From Rotaria socialis (lineage: Eukaryota > Rotifera > Eurotatoria > Philodinida > Philodinidae): 64,000 nucleotides of DNA. Position numbers and translations under genes: made by a program. Location of the stretch: NCBI GenBank assembly GCA_905331475.1, contig CAJNYU010004473.1, positions 1-64,000 of the forward strand. The letters are read 5' to 3'. Position 1 is the first letter of the stretch. Every line of letters begins with the position of its first letter. Under the pieces are notes generated by a model. It saw only the letters and a program-made list of their open reading frames with translations, was not told the origin of the DNA and searched no databases. Shown piece after piece: positions 1 to 11,530 of this stretch.

Positions 1-67
1 ATTAAATTTTATGCTCTAAAATAAAAGAAAACAAAAAGTCAATTCGATATATAGAAAAATAAAATAA

Positions 68-1018
68 TCAAACATACGCTTTCAATGAGAGTTGTTCCAT
101 TTTTTCACTTTGTTCACGCTCAGTTTTTTGTAAGGATTCATATTCGGTTCGAAGTCTATTACGTATAAATATTTAGATATAGTAAAACGATTATAAAAAA
201 CAGAATATTTTATACCGTTCAAGTTCGACCATTTTTTCTTTAATTAATGATTGCAATTGTTGTTTTTCAAAATCACGGTATTTAGCGGCGGATTTCAACA
301 TATTTTTCGCTCCCATCGCCTGAACGTTTAATATATAAAATATGAATATGTGTTTTAATCAGAACTTCAATCAATAACGAAGTGGAAATGAGTGAGATAA
401 AATAAAAACTATTATGATCGTCTATCGCAAACATTGAACGAGAAAAAGGTCAAAACTATATTTCGAATTCTGAATAGTTCTCTGAAAGATTAGAAAACAG
501 CAAGTTTAGAATTATAAAAATATTTATATGGAATGCAATTTGATTCTAAATCAATAAATTCTCTTCCGAGCGAACGATAATAATTTTCCAAAAACTCGTA
601 TCAATATTTTGCATGAGTAATCGTGATGATTCTCCGTTTATATTCTTGTACGCATCTATTTTTACATGCAACACTTAGCTTTGTACACCAACGAGAAAAT
701 AAATTTAATATGGAACTTTAGTTCTACTAGTTAGCATTTGGGAAAAAAGCTTACTTTAAGTCTTGCTGCTTCCACTTGTTTTGAATATTGTTCAGTTTTT
801 TCAATTAATGTATCCACGATCTTCTTGAATTCAAGTACATCTTAAGAAATAAATCGCAAATTAGATTATAAAAACAATATTTATAGTTTACTATCAGTAA
901 AATCTTTGCATTCATCACGTAATTCAGCTGAGTCAGTCACTCGTTCAGGATCGATCAAACGAATTTTATTTTCATCATCAATAAATAAACCAAAGTTAGA
1001 CAGTGCCTCTTCAACCAT
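68..1018 (-). CDS. IFT20: Intraflagellar transport protein 20 (IFT20), four exons
   Basis: Reading the minus strand, exons at 892-1018, 755-840, 216-319 and 68-155 join in frame to a 134-residue protein, close to the roughly 132 residues usual for IFT20. Each junction has GT..AG. The start is the ATG at 1016-1018 and the stop is TGA at 68-70. Diagnostic stretches are LRDECKDFTDN in exon 1-2, EFKKIVDTLIE in exon 2, GAKNMLKSAAKYRDFEKQQL in exon 3, and LERLRTEYESLQKTE spanning exons 3-4. The whole protein is charged and should form one long coiled coil. IFT20 is an IFT-B subunit that also works at the Golgi in delivering ciliary membrane proteins; rotifers are heavily ciliated. The exons are too short to appear as long open frames. 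Seen: exon structure and motifs. Known: family role. I am confident of the identity; the exact last residues are less certain. Confidence 0.93.
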
Positions 1019-1319
1019 GATTACTTATTGTTAAGATCAATGCACTATAGTTAAATATCATTAATCAACATCTTCAGTACATGTTGCCTAGCAACGTAAA
1101 AACTTTCATTCTAAAGAAAACTAATATTCTTCATAGTATTTCATGATTAGGAATATATCTAATAAAGAATAGGAATTACGTTTTCCGTCAGAATTTTCAA
1201 TCATATATGATAGATGTCACTAGTAATAGCAGGTAGATGATATGATTGACTTAATTGATACTTGAAAATGTTTCTCTTGTAAACTGATTGAATCATTTAT
1301 TCAGGGTGATGATTTGACC
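1019..1319. other. Intergenic, upstream of IFT20
   Basis: AT-rich sequence with no coding frame. It should hold the IFT20 promoter reading left and any relics 5' of the TRPA-like pseudogene reading right. I see no clear repeat. Confidence 0.4.
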
Positions 1320-2661
1320 ACGTGTGGGCACCGTTGAAGGGAATCCAACGAATTAAGGGAATTGAATTGAATTGCTAGCTATTGGTGACGATGATAGACG
1401 AGCATGTTTACATTTAGCAGCAACGGAAAGTACAAAATCATTAAAGAATCTTCCCATATTTATTTTCACACGAAAAAAATTTACATTTTTGTGAAAATTT
1501 AGATGAAGTCATATATGAACTTTGTAGTATTCGTTAGTATATATACATATATATAATGTTTGCATCTAAAAGTACATTTATAATGATCAGCAGAAATATC
1601 AACTTTATGCTATGTCATATTTAGACTTCTATTCAATAGTTTTAAAGATCTAAATTAATGTAAAATATATTCAAAAACTTTCTGGATCAACATAATTTGG
1701 TCACTCATTTGCTCGAGAAAAATCTTGTCAGTATAAACGCTTATACAAATAAACACGAGACAACATTTCAGTATGCATGTACAAATGGATATCGATCTGT
1801 TATTGTTCAACTCTTACAAAAGCATTGTGATACAACCATACGTAATGATCAACTTTATAATGATTTAGAATTAGCTATAATAAATTATAATGAAGATGTA
1901 AATGCTCAAATTATACCGGATTCAAATGGTGATGCGTTCGATGTTTACCGATTATTGGTATATGCGTGGTAATGTTAAAAGTTATTTTCAGAAAATTTAC
2001 GCGTTTTCTACCTGTTCTTCTTGCACTTATATTTGGTTTTGGTTTTACCTATTATGCATTACTTCAAAATCAAGATGTGTGTAATCAACACCTTTAACAG
2101 CATTAATTAAAACAAGTCTGATTATGTTCGAAATGAATTTCACTGATAGGTTCTCTAAGCAATCTGGAGGTAGCACAAATTATTATCCAGTTACATTTTT
2201 ATAATTTTCATTCTGACGGGATGTGTTATGATGGTATTTGTGATTAACTTATTAATTGGTAAATTGTCTGTCTTGTTCTAAATGATTTCATTCAAATTTT
2301 TTTTTTATTTTAGGTTTGGCGGTTGGTGAAATTTCAACATTAGTTCAACATAGTACACTTCTTCAAAGTCGTATTGATGACGATACATTATCTGATTATG
2401 ACATATTTTGTTTGCAAATACGTTCGTTAGTTTTATGGATACTATCATATATATGTTGTTGTTCGTCATCGTTTTTATTTGAATTATATCATCTTGTTGA
2501 TAAACCATTTTTATGCCAACGTCCTATTCTATTTCAATAGAACATCTCTAAATGAACAAATACATGACGGTGTCGATGAAGAAGTTAAACAACAATATGC
2601 AAAAAGAAAGAAAACAAAACTTGAACGAGCTCAAGATACTAATCATCCAGAGCAAAAATAA
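1320..2661 (+). pseudogene. TRPA-type ankyrin cation channel, internally deleted and frameshifted
   Basis: The left part carries ankyrin-like stretches (RRACLHLAATEST near 1398; TTFQYACTNGYRSVIVQLLQ near 1760; LYNDLELAIINYNEDV near 1860), the last resembling the final ankyrin block of TRPA channels. It runs almost directly into an S5-like helix near 1950-2070 (VVMLKVIFRKFTRFLPVLL, then FGFGFTYYALLQNQD). A pore-like piece (LIMFEMNFTDRF) near 2120 and an S6 end (MMVFVINLLIG) near 2225-2262 follow, then a normal 55-60 bp intron and the post-S6 signature GLAVGEISTLVQHS. S1 to most of S4 are absent. The frame changes at least three times: ankyrin to S5 near 1955, S5 to pore after a TAA near 2096, and at a T-run near 2200. 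The basic tail ends at 2661. TRPA channels sense heat, irritants and mechanical stimuli; this copy cannot encode one. Confidence 0.75.
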
Positions 2662-3197
2662 TCCGTAAAACATAATCTATGATGTTAGTATGCCGTTGAG
2701 GACCGTTTTCTTTCTGGATATAGTCAAATTTCAATTATTATTCTCTGTCATTTTTAAAAGTTCTATGAAAATAATGTTTTTTTTTAAAGAATAGACGATT
2801 TGTGGATATTACCTCTTTTTTGATTGTTATTATTTTTAAATAATAGAACTATGATTTTACAATCAGAACTTGTGATTGTACTAATAGGTTACAGATGTTT
2901 ATTGCCGATGATTGAAACGCTTTTTAAAATTTGATAAATTTTATTTAGAAAAGTTTGTATGCATAACTTTAAGTCGCTGAAAGATGTTTATAGTTCGAAG
3001 TGTTGACTTTATATAGTAAATGGTACTCGACAATAAGTTTTTATTATGAATTCCACAAATAATACGATTGAATAACTTTCGGTCTAGTAATTAAAATTTA
3101 TTTATTTTCAAACGAATATTCATACAATATAATTTTTTAAGATGAGTATTTATGTATATAATCTAGTTTATTATGTATGATTCAATTCGCGAGATTC
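2662..3197. other. Intergenic between TRPA-like relic and SLC5 gene
   Basis: AT-rich and non-coding. It includes the 3' flank of the SLC5 gene; a minus-strand AATAAA lies at 3167-3172, about 26 bases past the SLC5 stop, and is a likely polyadenylation signal. Confidence 0.45.
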
Positions 3198-6029
3198 CTA
3201 GTCTTTCATCGCCATTGCTGGATTATCGTGACCTTTTTCCACTACGTTTTCTATTACAATATCCGATGGAAATGTATCTTTTGTATCTGTGCTAAATGTT
3301 TGTGAACAAAAACTATTACGGGCTTTATCGAATTCTTCCGATACTGGTAATTCAATATCATTTTCAGCCTTAAATTAAAAAAAATAAAATTCATATTTTG
3401 TTTTTGATTCAAAGAAAAAAGAAAACCTTTTTCTCAAAATAACCATTCTCAATAATGCCACATCGAAACCAATCACGTATACGTTTAGGTAAACAACAGC
3501 AACATAAATCACTAACAGATATGAGTAATTTAGGATCGATTTCATTTGGTTTCTGCGGACCAGTTATGTAAGATACAATAAGTCCAACTATTACAACAGT
3601 GCCCACAGCTATTGGTGTATACCACATATAGCTTACAGAATAAAAATCAATTAATGGATTAGATCTAGGAAAAAATGAAAGATACAAGAGCAATTAAGTT
3701 ATTTTTTAATCTTTGCAAAATCTGACCTAGTCGATGTTGTTAATGTTGTTGTAATATTTACTAGTGTAGGACAGTTTGCAACTGATAATGGCAAGCGTTC
3801 ACTTTTCATTTGATTTTTTGTTATTTGTGCTCCCAAAAATATCCACAGTTGTAACAAAAGACTCGCTATAAATCCAATAAAACCACCGCGACTATTGGCT
3901 TGTGGAAAAAAGAAGCCAAGAAAAAACGCGCCCATCACTGGACCAGATAAAACACCAAATAATGATAATGCAGCATTAAGAATTGATCCAAGATAACTAA
4001 CAACATAGGTTAACAACATGACTACAGCTCCTAATACAATTGAAAAGATTTTCGATGCCAAGCCTTGTCGTTCATCAGTTAGAGTTTTCCCCATTAAACC
4101 TTTATAGACATCTTCAATAATCACCGCTGCAAGACTATTTAAACCAGATGATATTGTTGATAATGAACCAGAAAAAACACAAGCAAGAAAAATTCCCGGT
4201 AAACCTTTTATACCACTCAATACTTCCATAACAAAATATGGGAATATTTGATCAATATCAGTCACATATTTAGCTGTGAATGGATCACACTCAGCATAGT
4301 ATGCATAGAGAATCAGTCCAATAATGCCAGATAGCCAAATGATAATAGTAGCACCAAATGCGTTGATAAATAATGCTTGTTTAGCACCGCGAGTCGTACG
4401 AACACACATGTACCGTTGTACTTGAGTTTGATTAAAGCCGTACGTAGATAAAGCATTAAACGAACCGCCAATGAGTAGTGACCAAACTGTATGGCGAACG
4501 CGAGGATCAAGGCTTACACTGAAAAAATCAAAAAAGCGAACCATTGTATGACAAGGGTAATAATTTGAATGTATTATATAGAATTGCTTTCTGTAGATAA
4601 ATTTATCAATATAGCACTGATGAAATTTCTATGAGTACATTTGATTGATATGAAAAAAGATACGATTGTTCAGTTACTTTATTGTTTGAATTCGAAATTT
4701 CTCTTGGTTTTTATATATAAAAAGTGTGAAGGAAGAACATTCAAGTCTAATACGATACCTATTGAATTCAATTCGACCACCTTTGGATGCAATGGATATT
4801 GCTGCCCGCACGCCACCAAGGGAAATAAAACCTAAACAGTTGTAGACATAAAATTAAACAGTATATAAAAGATTTTTCGTATTTCATTTTTTTCAACCTT
4901 GAATAATAGCAGCAAGAAGTCCCACAAGAATAACTACTGCTTGTAAAACATCGGTCCAAATGACTGCTTTCATCCCACCCTATAATAAATGTGAATGATA
5001 TATATTCTCTATTGTTATTTGCTTCTTCTTTTCAAAGCATACCACTGATGAATAAAACGTACAAATTACACCAATTGAAACGACAGAAATCCAAATGTTC
5101 AAACCAGTAGCTAAAAGAGTAGCGATTTGTCCTTTTCTTATTTGATATTGAATAAATAATTTACTTTGACTTAGTGCTAATGCAGGAGCATATAAAACAA
5201 TAGCCATATAAATTAACTAATGATATACGAAAATAATTAAGCGATATTCATAGGATACTTTACCATAAAGAATGAAAATGCAAATGAAGCACACATGCGT
5301 ACTGATCGATCAAAACGTTTTTCTAAGTACTATATAATTATTAATGTAATAGGAAATACTTGAAACAATTGCGGAAAACAATACTTCATAAGCACTGGTA
5401 CAGTTCAATTCACGAAATTTCGGCATAAATATCAATGCTGTCAATGTTGAAGCGATTATCCATGAAATAGCTACCGAATAAAATCAAACGCTATTGCTTA
5501 TATTTAAAAACGAAGAAAAATAAAGATTCGAAATTTTTAAGGTAATATTTAAATTTATATAGTCTCAAACTATGCTGAGTGTATGGATAGTTTTCTTTCA
5601 CATTGATTGGATAAATTAAAGATTGATGAACGAAAAACAAAAAGAAACATATTTCACCTTGATATAAATACATAGTTCCATACATATAGACTTCGCTCGG
5701 TGTTCCTAGTAATGTAATAGCTGAGAGAAACGAAACCATAATACTAAGAGCTGTTGGGAATACCTGAATGTAGAATAATCAACCTGAAAGTAAAGCAATA
5801 GTCTAATACTTACTCCCATGCCGCCATCAGCTACAATCGAAAGGCAAAAAAAGATTTTAATTTTCTATCAAATGAATATTATTTTCAAAAACAAAATACC
5901 TAGAAGAAATTCTTTCGCTGAACTTTTTTTTGATTTAACAAAACCAAACACAGCACCAATAATCGCTGATGACAGAAGAAGTAAAATGAGAAGAATATAG
6001 TCAACAGCGCTCAATGTTGGTAATGCCAT
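3198..6029 (-). CDS. SLC5-family sodium-coupled solute transporter (SMCT/SLC5A8-A12-like), about ten exons
   Basis: The minus strand encodes a sodium:solute symporter of roughly 600 residues. It starts at the ATG at 6027-6029 (MALPTLSAVDYILLILLL) and ends at TAG 3198-3200. Exons I can fix are 5900-6029, 5814-5830 (17 nt), 5658-5763, 5385-5470 and 5264-5329; an exon starting at 5216 and others near 5040-5110, 4907-4980, 4755-4830, 3720-4540, 3430-3665 and 3198-3370 follow. Family landmarks in order: VFPTALSIMVSFLSAITLLG, CTSAYEYLEKRFDRSVRMCA, AIVLYAPALALSQ, GGMKAVIWTDVLQAVVILVG, GFNQTQVQRYMCVRT, FLACVFSGSLSTISSGLNSL. These match the monocarboxylate/vitamin branch of SLC5. The large exon near 3720-4540 carries six or more hydrophobic segments. 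A Cys-rich CCCC stretch and an acidic tail form the cytosolic C-terminus. The substrate cannot be read from sequence; lactate, short-chain acids or vitamins are plausible. Introns are 45-60 bp except one near 4545-4755. Confidence 0.9.
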
Positions 6030-6735
6030 TTTCTTGTAAAATATACAATAATTGATCTATTGTTTTCCTCTGTTTTACTGGGTACTCTAGTACACAAGAA
6101 AAGAAGAATAATGGTAAGAACTTCTTACTTATATACATATATAGGTGAAAAAAAGAAGATTAACAAACAACACAACATAAATACCTTTTATTTTTCTACC
6201 AAATTGCGAGCCGACGCGTATATTACTAGGCATGGTTATAATAATCTAATATGTCGCAAAGATAAAGATGAACTTTAACTGTTTTGTATTTCATGCAAAA
6301 CATTTTCGAAGACGAAAATACGAAGAATTTGTGCGGAGACTAAGTATTCAATCATCATCGAAAAAGAGATAAGAAAAAAAGAGCATTATATATATATATA
6401 GTCCATCTATTCAAGGTAAATACTTACAAGATGTTTATCTTATTTTGCAAAATATGAGGCTATTGTTTACTACAACACCTACTATTTTCATGTGCATAGC
6501 CTTGAACTACGAAATGCACACGTAGATTATTGACGCCATTCTTACGAAAAAGTTAATCGATACTGATTAAATGAAAATGTCATAATAGAAATTATTTTTC
6601 TATTTTTATGAATTTTTCGCTGATGGTTTTTTTTTTGACATCAAAATAACAACTTACACATTATGTTATGTTGTTCGCAAAAATCCATTTGCTGAAGATC
6701 ATAGTCATGCTATGAACATGCTCTTTTACTAAGTA
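6030..6735. other. Intergenic upstream of SLC5 gene
   Basis: AT-rich sequence with a short TA run near 6388-6402. No coding frame or clear repeat. The SLC5 promoter should lie at its left end. Confidence 0.4.
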
Positions 6736-6824
6736 CAGTAAAACCTCTCTCGAGTGAACACCATGCGGACCGTTCAAAATGTGTTCACTAAGGGAGGTGT
6801 TCATTATAGGAAGGTTTTGTATTG
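6736..6824. mobile_element. Tiny pogo/Tc1-type miniature inverted-repeat relic
   Basis: An inverted repeat of about 28 bp per arm. The left arm starts CAGTAAAACCTCTCTCGAGT and leads into GAACACC; the reverse complement of the right end starts CAATACAAAACCTTCC and leads into TGAACACC. Ends of this CAGT(A)AAACCT type are typical of pogo/Tigger-like elements. The element is only about 90 bp and has no coding capacity. A related copy lies at 19696-19781. Arm boundaries are approximate. Confidence 0.55.
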
Positions 6825-7024
6825 ACTGACTTTATATATGTAGAAAACACATTTTTCAGATTCTTGATTTATGAATACGTATGTTATGTATAATAACTGA
6901 AGTAAGTATGCGNCATTATAGGAAGGCTTTGTATTGACTGACTTTATATATGTAGAAAACACATTTTTCAGATTCTTGATTTATGAATACGTATGTTATG
7001 TATAATAACTGAAGTAAGTATGCG
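6802..7024. repeat. 111-bp direct duplication joined by a single N
   Basis: Positions 6802-6912 and 6914-7024 are the same 111 bases with one T/C difference near 6815/6927, separated by one N at 6913. The first unit begins inside the right arm of the pogo-like relic. A real tandem duplication is possible, but the N at the junction points to overlapping contig ends that were not merged. Confidence 0.85.
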
Positions 7025-7399
7025 AATGCCTATCATTTACCCCAAAACCGGTTACCTCAAATCAATCCCCAAAATAAAATCCCCATTTGGGGTTATCAAA
7101 TGAATAAAGTGAGGATATTGATTTGGGGATTTTTTAATTGGCTAAACATAAGAAAAACAGCGCTACGATGAATCTGATGGCCAGAATATATTGTGGGTCG
7201 CCAAAAGCTACACTTTATAATAACCCAAGATATAATCTGGTCACCAAATTCATCGTAGCGCTGTTTTTCTTATGTTTAGCGAATTAAAAACAATCCCCAA
7301 ATCAATATCCTCACTTTATTCGTTTGATTACCTCAAATGGGGATTTTATTTGGGGGTTGATTTTTGCTAACCAGTTTTGGGATAAATGTTAGGCATTTA
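7022..7399. mobile_element. Foldback element: near-perfect palindrome of about 375 bp
   Basis: The left half is mirrored almost base for base by the right half. The outer ends AATGCCTATCATTTACCCC and its complement near 7380-7398 pair. A 33-base inner arm (from 7142, beginning GCTAAACATAAGAAAAACAG) pairs exactly with 7248-7280. The centre near 7200-7230 still pairs imperfectly. Both arms carry CCCCAAAT/ATTTGGGG sub-repeats. No open frame is present, so it must be moved by proteins from elsewhere if it is mobile. Confidence 0.85.
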
Positions 7400-7574
7400 A
7401 AAGTAGTTGTCATATTTGTTACATAATGCAATATTGAGTGAAAAATCACTTTGTGATCACCAGAACATAAATTGAACCGTGGCTAACACAATGATCATGC
7501 TAGAAAATTTTATTCTAGAGTTGATGCTGTGTAGTGCGAGAAGCAAGATGCGATTGAATTATAAGATACACAGT

Positions 7575-7706
7575 GTATCTTATGATAAAAAAATCCTCAA
7601 ATTAAAATCTCCATTTGGTTACCAGAATTGTTTTATCATCCCCAAATGGGGATTCTTTTGGGGATCGATTTGGGGATTCCAATTTGGGGCAAATGATAGT
7701 CATTCG
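7575..7706. mobile_element. Second, diverged copy or half of the ATTTGGGG foldback family
   Basis: The right end, read on the minus strand, starts CGAATGACTATCATTTGCCC and is nearly the same as the outer end of the neighbouring palindrome at 7022-7399. ATTTGGGG/CCCCAAAT motifs recur at 7607-7685. The two elements are about 175 bp apart, so they may be parts of one nested insertion. Confidence 0.6.
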
Positions 7707-9296
7707 TAAAAGAAATGCTGAAAGACTGTTCTACTTTAAAATTTGTTCGAAATATCTTGAGTCGAAATAGTAAGAATATTCTCTCAAGAATTACGTGGCT
7801 GTTATTGAATTGTGTAGAAGATAAACTTTTTTTTATTAACTAAAAATTTCTATTTGAGCAAAACTGAAATATAATATGTTAAAGATGTCGTGAAACATAA
7901 ATTGATTGCTCTTTTAGATATAGGTAAGAGTAAAGTCATTTTTTTTAGAAAAGAAGTTTCTATAAAAACTCAAATAGCCAGAAATTATCAGAATCGATAA
8001 AGTGTTCAGTTTATGTTTTTATTAGCTATAATATCAACACGTACGCGTGTAATTCAGTTAAATGTATATCATGAAAAATAATTTTAGTACTCTTAATCAT
8101 GCAACGCAAATACTATAATCGATCATCTTTCATTGAGACATGCAAAGATAAAATTGATTTGTTTTCGCCATGTGGTATGAAAGACGATTCTGCAATAACT
8201 GTATCAAACTATCGAAGCTCTCAATGAAACAAAATACAACTAGTCAACTAACTAAAATACATGTGACAGGCGAGTTTGGAATAGTTTTTTTCTTAATTTT
8301 TTTAACAGAATTTTGTTGAGATCTAACTTTAGAAATTCCTATATTAATAATTATTCCTTGTATTTTTTTTATATCAGTCATCATATTCGGTCCACGGGCG
8401 TGTGTGAGCGTTATAAAATTTCGTTAAACTAACAATAATTTATTTTGAATGAATATAACTGATTTTTCCATCCTTTTCTCATGAATAGAGACACTAAATG
8501 ATTAATTGAATTTATGTGAGAATATTTCTTTTCTGTTTTCATATAATCTGATAACACTAGCAGAAAGAAAAATATACTTTTCAATTAATTATATTTTCTG
8601 CACGCATTCCAATCTCAACTGAAATTCTCATGTAAACTGTGACATACATATCACGTTTTGGAACACACCTGAGTAATTTCGAATCAATGGAATCTTACTG
8701 ATAAACGAATGGAGAGTCACATAATGAAGTTATCTCATGTAATCGAAGGAAACATATCTCTAACTGTTCTTTAATTTTCAGCAATTTTATTAAAGAGCGT
8801 AAAATAGTTCTGACAATATCTAAGGAGAAAAAAGCGCGGCTTCATCTACTTCAAAACTTTTTTGAAGTACACAGGGGATTACGGAAATCGCGCTTTTCCC
8901 CCTTGAAGTATCAGCTGTGAATGTTTTTATTCTCGTTGCTGCTGAGAAATCTGAATGAAAGTCTTGCAAGTTCTGTCATTCGATAATTGTGATGATGATC
9001 CAAAAGATTAATTGAATAGCAAAAAACGAACTGCGATCAGTTGTGTGTGACTATGTTTCGATTTTCATAGTAACAAACTTTTTCAACTGTTTTAACCATC
9101 TCGATTCAGTTATTTGAGAGAAACTTATTTTAAAATATGATCTATTTCAAATTCAATCAATTCAGCGCCACAGTTACTGCTCTACGAATAGTAGAAAAAC
9201 GTAGAGGTGTTGCCGTGGTAACGACAAACTTCATGACAATGACTTTATCCATTGATATTCTTCATTCTTGTCTCACTCTCTCAGTCTAACTAACCA
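7707..9296. other. Gene-free stretch with one short inverted repeat
   Basis: AT-rich with no coding frame. At about 8821-8906 there is an 85-bp hairpin whose ends AAGGAGAAAAAAGCGCG and (reverse complement) AAGGGGGAAAAGCGCG pair, with an inner hairpin ACTTCAAAAC..TTGAAGT. This looks like another miniature element. The last 100 bases hold the DPY30 leader, including an acceptor-like CACTCTCTCAG at 9273-9283. Confidence 0.5.
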
Positions 9297-9632
9297 ATGG
9301 CTAATTCAGAGCATCCAACAACCAACGATATCATTGCAGCTGATGTTCTTCTTCACGACCCAACTTCATCATCAGTGAATACAATGGCAGGTGGTCCACC
9401 ACAATTACCATCAAATATATTACAAATAATCGATCATGAACTCAACTCGCCTAGTGTTCCTTCTCTTGCTGATATTCAAGCATTTCCAATAGCAGCTTAT
9501 TTCAATAAAACAGTGACTCCAATTATTATTGAAGGCCTATCTGTTGTAGCAAAAGAACGACCGAAAAAACCAATCGAATATTTGGCTGCGTTTTTAATTA
9601 AAAATAGAGAACGATTTGGTGAAAGTGCTTAG
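9297..9632 (+). CDS. DPY30: DPY30 homologue, COMPASS/MLL H3K4 methyltransferase subunit
   Basis: A single-exon protein of 111 residues. The N-terminal 65 residues are polar and variable. The C-terminal part has the Dpy-30 dimerisation motif: PIAAYFNKTVTPIIIEGLSV, then AKERPKKPIEYLAAFLIKNR at about residues 86-105. Length and layout match DPY30 proteins, which dimerise through two helices and bind ASH2L in SET1/MLL complexes. The ATG at 9297 is the first in frame and sits 13 bases after an acceptor-like TCTCTCAG, which would suit spliced-leader addition. AATAAA at 9642-9647 is a likely polyadenylation signal only ten bases past the stop. Confidence 0.95.
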   Translation: MANSEHPTTNDIIAADVLLHDPTSSSVNTMAGGPPQLPSNILQIIDHELNSPSVPSLADIQAFPIAAYFNKTVTPIIIEGLSVVAKERPKKPIEYLAAFLIKNRERFGESA

Positions 9633-11530
9633 TTCATTAGAAATAAAAAGAACAATTATGTTTAATGAATACTTAGAAATTGTTTATAGTAAAAGAAAAT
9701 AATGGACGTGACTTAATGTGAAATTTTTGTTCTTGTATTGATCCTTCATGATCTGGATATGAATAAAAATATTCAGATGTTCAAGTATACCCATAGTTTT
9801 ATGCACCAAAATTATTCCTGTCATTAAAACTGAAAGTTTTTAACTGTGAAAAAGGCGAGATAACACACCAAGAACGATCTGACATTACCTGAATTCTAAT
9901 TGATCAAAAGAGGATCAGTAGAAGAAAAGGAAGCTAATGCGACATCCATGTTTATGTGGGTTTTGTTTTGCATAAGACTTAAGTTACCTGAATAGCACAA
10001 CCTTTAGATTTTGTTGTTCTACTAAGTATCAGCGATAAGAATCGATGTTATCATCGATGTTATTGTCAGTATCGATTAAATTGTGTAAAACAAAATACAC
10101 GATATATTTTCTTACGACAATAGCATGGTATCAAATCCTTTCACTCGAGTAAGTTACTTCTAACATCAAATGAATGAATTGATCATTTTGCAGAAAACTT
10201 CATTCATACGTTTATAGAGCTATAGTGATTTTGAAATTAAGATACAGAGATAGTTCATTAAAAAAAAAGATATGTTAATACTGGTTACATCGGTTGGTCA
10301 TAATACAATTCATCTCTACTCCAATTGAAAGTTAGAGAAAAATCCCAGTAGATCATTACTGTTTCAATTACTAGCCAAGCATTATTAATCGTCACTTTGG
10401 TGTAGGAACAGTTTTGTAGATTCTTACTAACTCGGAAAGTTAGATTTTTTTAATTTAGTTTAAGCTTATGTATATTAGTAAACAATTGTTCTCGGCACGC
10501 TCATATTCTAGTGATAGATGCGAGCAATCGTACTTAATCGACTCAATTTCGTCAATATATACAAGAATATACTCTGATGTGGGATTTTTGTCACCTGTTA
10601 GTTTCCCTCTCGATAATAGTAGTTGACCAATGAAACAATATTTTTGTCAGAGATACTTTTCGTTTTTGACTTTTTCTACGCAGTTAAATAAATAAATAAT
10701 ATTCTATTCCTCAATAAACCGTAGCGACCAATAAGCAGTCATATTGTGTTGTGAATGATCTTTTTGAAATAGTTTTCGTTTGTTTCTTAGTTCTAGAGCG
10801 TGTGAAATATGAAAAACTTCAAGAAGTACACGTGCCCTACTAGGACAGTTTCTCATATGTCACATTTAAATTTTTGTAGAAATTGCACTCAAACTTGCTC
10901 TTATAGTTGTTATGAAAAGATTATATTGCGTGTTTTTCTTGCAATTCATCTGTGATTTATTTAATATTAGATTTACGTTTAAATTGGATTTAAACGGATT
11001 AGCTATTGATATTTGTTATGTCACGGGTATTCATTTTGTTGTTTTGACATACAGTCTGATGTGTACATGATTGATTAATCATGTTGAACTTTTGAATTTT
11101 ACTTTTATCGCACAATGTCCTCTTAATGATTTATAGTTACATTCTTGCTGTATAAATGACGCTATTCATCCTACGAAAATAAGAATTTCGACTTTCTCAG
11201 AATTTTGATCATGAAGCAGATTTATTTTTAAAAGTCAACATTTTTGAAAACAGTAGTCTTAACCTTTTTCTCACTCGTATTGTGTATTTGTAATCATATG
11301 ATTTTTCTAATGAATCGAATAGAGAAAGCAAACATTTACATCAACAGATTATTTTGCACTAAAATTATAATCGATCAACATGATACTAAATATTCACTGT
11401 AGAAGAACAAAACGGGGTTGATCAGCATTGATGAAAAAGAATTACAAATGAATTCTAATTTGAAAAAGAAGAAAAAGCTATCAGCAATTAACAGAATCTA
11501 TTAATAGAAGTTAACACCCATTGATTTTAG
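9633..11530. other. Intergenic between DPY30 and SLC6 gene
   Basis: About 1.9 kb of AT-rich DNA with no supported coding frame. The first exon and promoter of the SLC6 gene probably lie in the last few hundred bases, but I could not fix a start codon there. Confidence 0.45.

Noticed and set aside
7022-7706. ATTTGGGG repeats as telomeric sequence
   Set aside because: Copies are dispersed in both directions within a palindrome, not a tandem array, and the bdelloid telomere repeat is TGTGGG-like.
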